DNA of 20,737 nt from JAAYKM01 sp964411235 (GTDB taxonomy: Bacteria > Desulfobacterota > Syntrophia > Syntrophales > JAAYKM01), in the NCBI GenBank assembly GCA_964411235.1, contig CAYPKE010000030.1, positions 1 to 20,737 on the forward strand, written 5' to 3'. Position numbers and translations under genes: made by a program. Positions within the stretch are counted from its first letter, which is position 1. Each line of letters opens with the position of its first letter. The notes under the pieces are model-generated. The model saw only the letters and a list, made by a program, of their open reading frames with translations. It did not search any database and had not been told where the DNA came from. This document shows, in pieces, positions 15,490 through 20,737 of the stretch.

Positions 15490-16570
15490 TGATCGCTTCA
15501 CTGATCAGGCGGATCTCTTCTTCCGTGATTTCCGGGAAAATCGGCAGTGAGAGGACTCGGAAGGCCAGCGTCTCCGTTACAGGGAGTATTTCGTGATGAT
15601 CGCCGTTGCCGAGGAAAACCTCCTGTTGATGCAGAGGAACCGGATAATAAATGGCGCTGGCGATGCCTGCCTTGGTCAGGGAATCCTGGATTTGGTCCCG
15701 CCTTTCCGAAAGCACGGTATACTGATGATAAACGTGATCGTAATTATCCGATTCGCGGGGCAAGGTCAGGTCGGTTCGACGGATGTATTTCCTGTAAAGA
15801 TCGGCGGCATTTCGCCTCCCCGCGGTGAAGCGATCGATGTGGCGAAGCTTGATGCGGATGATGGCGGCCTGGATTTCGTCGAGCCGGCTGTTGTAACCGA
15901 GCATTCGGTGATAGTAGCGGACGGCGCTGCCGTGATTGCGCAGCATTCGCAGGGCTTCTTCCACTTCAGCGTTGCCCGTGATGATCATGCCTCCGTCTCC
16001 GTAGCCCGCTAGGTTCTTGCTTGGGAAGAAACTGAAACAGCCGGCGTCGCCGAACGTTCCCACGATCTTTCCCTTGTATCGGGCACCGAAAGCCTGGGCG
16101 CAGTCTTCAATTACCTTGAGTCCGTGTTCTTTTGCGACGGCAAGGATCGGATCCATGTCGCACGGGTAGCCGAAAAGGTGGACGGGTATGATGGCCTTTG
16201 TCTTGCTGGTGATGGCTGGGGCGATCAATGCCGGATCGATATTGAAGGTTTCGGGATCAACATCAACGAAGACCGGCACGGCCCCCAGCAGACCGAGCAC
16301 TTCCGCCGTGGCGATGAAGGTGAAGGGCGTGGTGATCACTTCGTCCCCCTGCCCGATACCCAAAGCCCGTAGGGCGAGCAGGAGCGCATCCGTACCGCTG
16401 GCGACGCCTACCGCATGAGGTAGGCCGTGATAGCGGGCGACCTCGGCTTCCAGCTCGGAAACATTGGGTCCCAGGATATACTGCGTGTTGGCTAGGACAT
16501 CGAGCACGGCGGCGTCAATTTCCGGCTTGAGCTGCAAATACTGCCTTTTAAGATCGACCATGGGTATCAT
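15476..16570 (-). CDS. gnnB: DegT/DnrJ/EryC1 aminotransferase, probable GnnB (UDP-3-keto-GlcNAc aminotransferase)
   Basis: This 364-residue PLP enzyme belongs to the sugar 3/4-aminotransferase (DegT) family. Visible features are ASGTDALLLAL (58-68), TPFTFIATAE, PVHLFG, EDCAQA with Asp156 that contacts the PLP ring nitrogen, and FFPSKNL with the Schiff-base Lys185. A GDGG motif follows. Its gene starts within ATGA shared with the oxidoreductase stop, and its end overlaps lpxB. In Acidithiobacillus ferrooxidans, GnnA and GnnB convert UDP-GlcNAc to the 3-amino analogue and are encoded beside lpxA and lpxB. The same pairing here supports GnnB. The WbpE/WlbC group, which acts on the uronic acid analogue, is closely related, so the substrate is inferred from context. 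Confidence 0.78.
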   Translation of the reverse strand: MIPMVDLKRQYLQLKPEIDAAVLDVLANTQYILGPNVSELEAEVARYHGLPHAVGVASGTDALLLALRALGIGQGDEVITTPFTFIATAEVLGLLGAVPVFVDVDPETFNIDPALIAPAITSKTKAIIPVHLFGYPCDMDPILAVAKEHGLKVIEDCAQAFGARYKGKIVGTFGDAGCFSFFPSKNLAGYGDGGMIITGNAEVEEALRMLRNHGSAVRYYHRMLGYNSRLDEIQAAIIRIKLRHIDRFTAGRRNAADLYRKYIRRTDLTLPRESDNYDHVYHQYTVLSERRDQIQDSLTKAGIASAIYYPVPLHQQEVFLGNGDHHEILPVTETLAFRVLSLPIFPEITEEEIRLISEAINECA

Positions 16571-17514
16571 AACGGCAGATCACCTCCGGTTTTCATCTTT
16601 TCATTGATCAGCAGGGCCAGTTCAAGGGACTTCCTTGCTTCGGTCCCGGAAACGGCGGGTTCTGTTCTGTTGGCAACGCAGTCGATAAAGGAACGGATTT
16701 CCACCTCGAGGGGGTCGTGCTGGATGACCTGAATGTCATTGAGCCCGATTTCTATGCCGCCTTCCTGTTTTTTTCGCCTTTTTACGGAAACAAGTTCCCG
16801 TTTGCTGAAATCTATGGCGTGATAGCCTTCAACGCCGAAAAAGCGGAGCTTCTGCATATGCTTCAGCGTCACGCGGCTCGCCGTAACGTTGGCCACGCAT
16901 CCGTTATCAAAGGTCAGGCGGACATTGGCAATGTCGACATTGTCCGAAAGAACCGATACCCCTACGGCTTCGACGTTCTTCAGGGGGGACGGTACATAAT
17001 GGAGAATCAGATCAAGATCGTGAATCATGAGATCGAGGACGACATCCACATCCGTCCCACGTTCGATAAAGGGGTGCAGACGGTGCGACTCGATGAACAT
17101 GGGTTGGCGGATGACCTTATTCAGTGCCATCACGGCGGGATTGAATCGCTCGATGAAACCGACCTGTAAAATAAGCTTTTTCGCGGAAGCCAGGGCAAGC
17201 AGATCATCCGCTTCTGCAAGTGTGGCCGTGAAGGGCTTCTCCATCAGGACGTCCTTGCCTGCGGCGAGAAAGTCTTTTGCCACAGAGTGGTGATGTTGGG
17301 CGGGAACGGTAATGCTCACGGCATCGACCCGATCAAGCAGGTCCGTGTGACGGTAAAATGCCGGGCAGTCAAAAGCGCCGGCCGCCTTGCCCGCGCGGGA
17401 TGGTTCGACATCCACAACCCCTGCGATTTCAACATGGTCTATCTTTTGGTATTTTTGCAAATGGTAATTACCGAGATGACCGATTCCTACCACGCCCACT
17501 CTGATCTTCTTCAT
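16567..17514 (-). CDS. gnnA: Gfo/Idh/MocA oxidoreductase, probable GnnA (UDP-GlcNAc 3-dehydrogenase)
   Basis: This protein of about 315 residues has an N-terminal NAD(P)-binding Rossmann fold (VGVVGIGHLGNYHL) and the family motif EKPF. A C-terminal substrate domain carries MIHDLDLIL, where the histidine is typical of the catalytic site. The predicted role is oxidation of the 3-hydroxyl of UDP-GlcNAc, supplying the 3-keto sugar to the next enzyme. I prefer the ATG at 17514 because GAGGTGA (17523-17517) lies just before it; a GTG at 17520 lies inside that site. Its stop overlaps the aminotransferase start by ATGA. A strong promoter at 17675-17703 leaves a leader of about 155 nt. Gfo/Idh genes of other specificity are also found beside lpxB in deltaproteobacteria, so the assignment rests on the pair. 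Confidence 0.75.
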   Translation of the reverse strand: MKKIRVGVVGIGHLGNYHLQKYQKIDHVEIAGVVDVEPSRAGKAAGAFDCPAFYRHTDLLDRVDAVSITVPAQHHHSVAKDFLAAGKDVLMEKPFTATLAEADDLLALASAKKLILQVGFIERFNPAVMALNKVIRQPMFIESHRLHPFIERGTDVDVVLDLMIHDLDLILHYVPSPLKNVEAVGVSVLSDNVDIANVRLTFDNGCVANVTASRVTLKHMQKLRFFGVEGYHAIDFSKRELVSVKRRKKQEGGIEIGLNDIQVIQHDPLEVEIRSFIDCVANRTEPAVSGTEARKSLELALLINEKMKTGGDLPL

Positions 17515-17989
17515 GTTCACCTCAATGCTTATGTAAAATTTGCCGCGACGGCGAGCCTATTGGAAATGTTTTTGCGATATCCGGTTTGGTGACGGGAAAT
17601 ACCGGGTTGAACGGCTTCTGCACGCATCAGACAAGGAGGCGTAAACGTTATCAATATGACCCTTTCGCGCGGGCAATATAAGAAAAACGGGTCCCGCTGT
17701 CAATCAAATACTGGGGAATAATATCGATTTCCATATGGAATACCTTAACATGTGATGTCGCCCGCGACCACTTAACTGGAAACCCTTCTGGCGATCTCGG
17801 GTATATTTCTGTCTTTGGTCGGGCGTCGCTTGCCTGGGGTAGTGAAGCCGCCCTTCGTCAATCACGGATGGGCTGTAAATCGATGCGGGCTGAGTCAATA
17901 CCTGCCGATAGCGGCCCTTGAAAGAGATATGCACCGCCAGTGGGGAATCGGGATAATTCAGGTGGGATAATGGAATGCGAAGGTTCAGG
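17515..17989. other. 475-bp region between gnnA and tupC
   Basis: Apart from the promoter at 17675-17703, this region holds no gene I can support. An open frame on the minus strand, 18078-17704, overlaps the end of tupC and continues for about 95 codons, with a basic, low-hydrophobicity translation (for example RLHYPRQATPDQRQKY). I know no family for it, and no ribosome site is evident. It may be a decayed gene. I found no clear terminator for tupC. Confidence 0.4.
17675..17703 (-). promoter_or_regulatory. Sigma-70 promoter of the gnnA-gnnB-lpxB operon
   Basis: On the minus strand, TTGACA (17703-17698), a 17-bp spacer and TATATT (17680-17675) form a near-consensus promoter. Transcription would begin near 17668, leaving about 155 nt of leader before the ATG at 17514. 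It separates this operon from the tup operon upstream. Confidence 0.8.
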
Positions 17990-19084
17990 TCAGGTTGTTT
18001 GGGTTCGGATAAGATGCACCGCTGTGGCCTTGAAAGAGGCGATGACATCGTTTTCTCTGTCCAGACAGAGCTCTTCAAGGGAGGAGCGTGTCAGGTAAGC
18101 GATGATCGGGAAGCCGCAGTCCAAATGAATCTTGTAGAAAAGCCCCATGGTCTGGATGCTTCGGATTTTTGCCGGAATGTTGTTTCTGGCACTGGAAACG
18201 CCTTGGTTAAGGTGTTTTACGAGCATGACATGCTCCGGCCGGATGCAGCAGGTGACCGATGCCCCCGGAGGGATATCACCGATGGCTTCAATTGTTCGCC
18301 CGGAAACATCGACGGTGACCACACCATTTCGGCAGGTTGTGACCGTACCGTTCAGGAGCGTTTCCACACCGATGAATGAAGCCACGAATTCGTTTACCGG
18401 ATGGTTTACGACTTCTGCACAAGGACCGATCTGAATGATCTTGCCGCCGTTCATGACCGCAAGGCGATCCGACAGGCGGAGTGCTTCCGACTGGTCATGG
18501 GTTGCCATCAATGCCGTCGTTTTCGTTTCTTTCAGAATACGGATCAGATCGACAATCAACCCTTCCCGTGTCGGAGGATCGAGGGAGGAAAAAGGTTCGT
18601 CGAGAAAAATAATTTCCGGGTCCGTAGCGAAGGCCCGGGCAAGGCTTGTTCTCTGGGCTTCGCCTCCGGAGAGTTTACGGGCCGAACGGCTCCCGAGATG
18701 GGTAATCCCGAAACGATCCAGGCATTTTTCTACGATCGGTTCCCTTGCCTTATGTGAAAGCCCCCTGATTTTGAGGCCTGATGCCACATTTTCAAAGACC
18801 GTGGTATCGAAGAGCAGGGATTCCTGGAAAACCACGGAAACCTGGCGGCGATAATCGGTAACCGCCTTGCTGTCCATAATTTTCCGGCCATGAAAAGAGA
18901 GGCAGCCGTGATGCGGTTTGATCAGGCAGGCCAGGGTAAGCAAAAGTGTGGATTTGCCTGTGCCGTTAGGACCGATCAAACTTAAGAATTCCCCCGTTTC
19001 CACGGAAAATACCGGAATATCCAGCACCAGAGACCCCCCTCTTTTGACCTGAAGTTCCTCGATGTTCAAAAGCGGTTGGCCCAT
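17990..19084 (-). CDS. tupC: Tungstate ABC transporter ATP-binding protein (TupC)
   Basis: This 364-residue cytoplasmic ATPase powers the importer. It shows Walker A GPNGTGKST (38-46), Q-loop Gln87 (VVFQES), signature LSGGEAQ (138-144), Walker B IIFLDEP (158-164) and H-loop His196 (MATHD). After residue 230 a C-terminal TOBE-like domain follows (IRPEHVMLV within it), a module that binds oxyanions or regulates transport in molybdate, tungstate and sulfate importers. The ATG lies 2 nt after the tupB stop. TupC proteins often lack such a long C-terminal part, so this one is ModC-like in build. The tungstate assignment comes mainly from TupA and TupB. Confidence 0.9.
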   Translation of the reverse strand: MGQPLLNIEELQVKRGGSLVLDIPVFSVETGEFLSLIGPNGTGKSTLLLTLACLIKPHHGCLSFHGRKIMDSKAVTDYRRQVSVVFQESLLFDTTVFENVASGLKIRGLSHKAREPIVEKCLDRFGITHLGSRSARKLSGGEAQRTSLARAFATDPEIIFLDEPFSSLDPPTREGLIVDLIRILKETKTTALMATHDQSEALRLSDRLAVMNGGKIIQIGPCAEVVNHPVNEFVASFIGVETLLNGTVTTCRNGVVTVDVSGRTIEAIGDIPPGASVTCCIRPEHVMLVKHLNQGVSSARNNIPAKIRSIQTMGLFYKIHLDCGFPIIAYLTRSSLEELCLDRENDVIASFKATAVHLIRTQTT

Positions 19085-19086
19085 GG

Positions 19087-19785
19087 CTATCTTGGCCTTT
19101 CCCGCTGCTGGATCTGGGTGAGAATCAAGGTGATCATGTAAGCCAGCAGAAGCAGGATAATGCTTAGGGCGATAGCGACATCAAAGTTTCCCCGGCTCGA
19201 CTCCATGACGGTTGCCGTGGTCAGAACGCGCGTGTAGCCCTTGATGTTGCCGCCCACCATGATGGAAGCGCCTACTTCGGAGATGACGCCGCCGAAACCG
19301 GCCATGACGGCAGCCAAAAGGGGCAACCTTGCCTCACGAACCAGCATCCAGATCATCTGGAGGCGGTTTGCCCCCAGCGCCAGGATTTGAAGCCTCAAAT
19401 TCTGGGGAAGCTGCTGCATGGCGGCGAGGGATATCCCGGTAACAATCGGGGTGGCGATGATCGTCTGGGCAATGATGATGGCGGTGGGCGTATAGAGGAT
19501 GCCCATGAAGCCGAAAGGTCCGTTACGCCAGAGAAAGATGGTGACGAACAGGCCCACCACCACCGGCGGCAGGCCCATTCCGACATTGATCAGGCTGACA
19601 AGGAAGTTCCTTCCGGGAAATCGCGTCAGGGCAACTGCAGTTCCCGCCGAAACGCCGATCACGAGACTGATCAGGGTGGCTGTCCCTGAAATCTTCAGGG
19701 ACAGCAGGGTGATTCCCAGGACTTCTGCATCAAGGTTCGCAAGAAGGATAAAGGCCTTTTTGATGCCTTCAAAAATCAGATCCAC
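19087..19785 (-). CDS. tupB: Tungstate ABC transporter permease (TupB)
   Basis: This 232-residue inner-membrane permease has about five or six hydrophobic helices. The cytoplasmic coupling region, LGANRLQMIWMLVREARLPLLAAVMAGFGGVISEVGASIMVGGNIKG, contains the EAR-LP and G pattern by which permeases of this type dock to their ATPase. MGLPPVVVGL and TPIVTGISLA are typical TupB segments. It starts with GTG immediately after the tupA TAA, with no spacer, and GGGGAAG at the end of tupA serves as ribosome site. The arrangement implies tightly coupled translation. The closest alternatives are the related molybdate and sulfate permeases, but the sequence and partner proteins fit TupB. Confidence 0.92.
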   Translation of the reverse strand: MDLIFEGIKKAFILLANLDAEVLGITLLSLKISGTATLISLVIGVSAGTAVALTRFPGRNFLVSLINVGMGLPPVVVGLFVTIFLWRNGPFGFMGILYTPTAIIIAQTIIATPIVTGISLAAMQQLPQNLRLQILALGANRLQMIWMLVREARLPLLAAVMAGFGGVISEVGASIMVGGNIKGYTRVLTTATVMESSRGNFDVAIALSIILLLLAYMITLILTQIQQRERPR

Positions 19786-20652
19786 TTACTTCCCCAAATC
19801 TTCCACTTTCTTGCCTGCATCAGGGAAAAACAAAGGTGAGCCGAACTTGTCCACGCCGAATGTGCCGATGATTTTCTGGGCTTCTGCGGACACCATGAAT
19901 TCGACAAACGCCTTTGCGCCCGGGGCGTTGACCTTGGGCCACTTTGACGAATTCACTTCCATGACATGATAAATGTTCAGGAGCAGCGGGTCTCCCTCGA
20001 ACAGGATATCGAGGCCCAGGTTTTTCTTCAGGGCTAGGTAAGTGCCCCGATCGGTCAGCGTGTAAACATTTTTCTCGGCGGCGACATTGAGCGTGTGGCC
20101 CATCCCCAGCCCGGTCTGCTGGTACCATCTCTGCCCTTCCGGATTGATACCGATCGCTTTCCAGATGCTCTTTTCCTTGGCATGAGTACCCGAATTGTCC
20201 CCCCTCGATAGAAACACGATGGATCCGGTTGCGAATTTTTGGAATGTATCCGAGATCGATTTCGAAGACTCGATTTTCAGTGGGTCGGCGGTGGGGCCAA
20301 CCACCACATAATCGTTGTGCATAACCAGCCGGCGATTGACGCCGTTTCCCTCTGCCATGAACTTGGCTTCTGCTTCGGGTGAATGGACGAGCAGGACGTC
20401 TGCTTCGCCCCGCTGCCCCATGGCCATGGCCTGGCCGGATCCCACGGCGATGGTTTTGACAAAATACCCGGTCTTTTTTTCAAAAATCGGAATCAGGACG
20501 TCAAGGAGTCCCGAGTCCTGGGTGCTGGTTGTCGTTGCCAGAATAATGTTTTTCTGCTTCACCGGGTTTGCGAGAATGGCAGACGATGAGGCAATCAAAC
20601 TGATCGCCATGATGGCGACCATTAAAAGAAACAAATACACGTGTCGTTTCAT
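19786..20652 (-). CDS. tupA: Tungstate-binding periplasmic protein (TupA)
   Basis: This 288-residue protein is the substrate receptor of the importer. Residues 1-29 are a Sec signal peptide (basic start, then a hydrophobic core ending SSSAILA). The mature part opens with the TupA hallmark ATTTSTQDSGLLD, whose TTTS residues bind the oxyanion. Further conserved segments are VGSGQAMAMGQRGEADVLLVHSP, LSRGDNSGTH and YTLTDRGTYLA. TupA proteins favour tungstate strongly over molybdate. AAGGAGG (20666-20660) lies 7 nt before the ATG, an excellent ribosome site. Only 85 nt upstream are in the window, and I saw no complete promoter or ModE-type operator there. Tungsten would serve enzymes such as formate dehydrogenases or aldehyde oxidoreductases encoded elsewhere. 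Confidence 0.95.
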   Translation of the reverse strand: MKRHVYLFLLMVAIMAISLIASSSAILANPVKQKNIILATTTSTQDSGLLDVLIPIFEKKTGYFVKTIAVGSGQAMAMGQRGEADVLLVHSPEAEAKFMAEGNGVNRRLVMHNDYVVVGPTADPLKIESSKSISDTFQKFATGSIVFLSRGDNSGTHAKEKSIWKAIGINPEGQRWYQQTGLGMGHTLNVAAEKNVYTLTDRGTYLALKKNLGLDILFEGDPLLLNIYHVMEVNSSKWPKVNAPGAKAFVEFMVSAEAQKIIGTFGVDKFGSPLFFPDAGKKVEDLGK

Positions 20653-20737
20653 AGGATATCCTCCTTTTTTGTTGTTCTACTTGGAAATGTTCTTATATGT
20701 TTTTTGCCATTCAATCGAGTTGGGGAAAAAGAGAGGT

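Noticed and set aside
17530..17630. Short frame of about 32 codons in the gnnA leader on the minus strand
   Set aside because: It has no ribosome site and no sign of attenuation structure, so it is probably chance.
17704..18078. 124-codon minus-strand frame overlapping the tupC 3' end
   Set aside because: No ribosome site and no recognisable family; it may be a remnant, but I cannot support a gene.

Overview
The window suggests a Gram-negative anaerobe of the Desulfobacterota (deltaproteobacteria), most likely near the syntrophic Syntrophales. This placement is inferred from gene content: menaquinone synthesis, a tungstate importer, an ADP-forming acyl-CoA synthetase, lipid A genes and a PAS/sigma-54 regulator occur together. 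No rRNA or other taxonomic marker is present. About twenty kilobases hold 15 protein genes and one tRNA; I see no intact insertion sequence, prophage or CRISPR array.

Layout. (1) 1-2896, + strand: a MenE-MenH fusion, cut by the left edge, followed by menA; together they cover three menaquinone steps. (2) 2897-4728: a gene-poor stretch with hairpins, a tRNA-Leu(CAG) on the minus strand with a clear promoter and terminator, then ribF diverging from it. (3) 4766-6943, - strand: a fused NDP-forming acyl-CoA synthetase with the ATP-grasp half first. (4) 7286-8909, + strand: a DUF47/PhoU-like protein overlapping a Pit-family phosphate permease. (5) 9178-13346, + strand: a divergent PEP-carboxykinase-like protein, a PAS-PAS-AAA-Fis sigma-54 activator, two matching palindromes, a possible -24/-12 promoter, and a single-domain response regulator. 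(6) 13347-14328: two related copies of an unidentified structured repeat and a small membrane protein. (7) 14329-17514, - strand: an operon of a Gfo/Idh/MocA oxidoreductase, a DegT-type aminotransferase and lpxB, which looks like gnnA-gnnB-lpxB and predicts a 3-amino sugar in lipid A. (8) 17990-20652, - strand: tupA-tupB-tupC, a tungstate ABC importer.

The parts fit an anaerobic energy economy: menaquinone for membrane electron transfer, ATP formation from an acyl-CoA thioester, and tungsten uptake for tungsten enzymes that would lie elsewhere. The least explained part is 9.0-13.6 kb. There a PEPCK-fold protein keeps the lysine, histidine and aspartate ligands of the metal site but appears to lack other conserved substrate contacts. 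It sits beside a sigma-54 activator whose likely enhancer sites lie just downstream, in front of a lone receiver protein. The paired structured repeats that follow match no RNA family I recognise.
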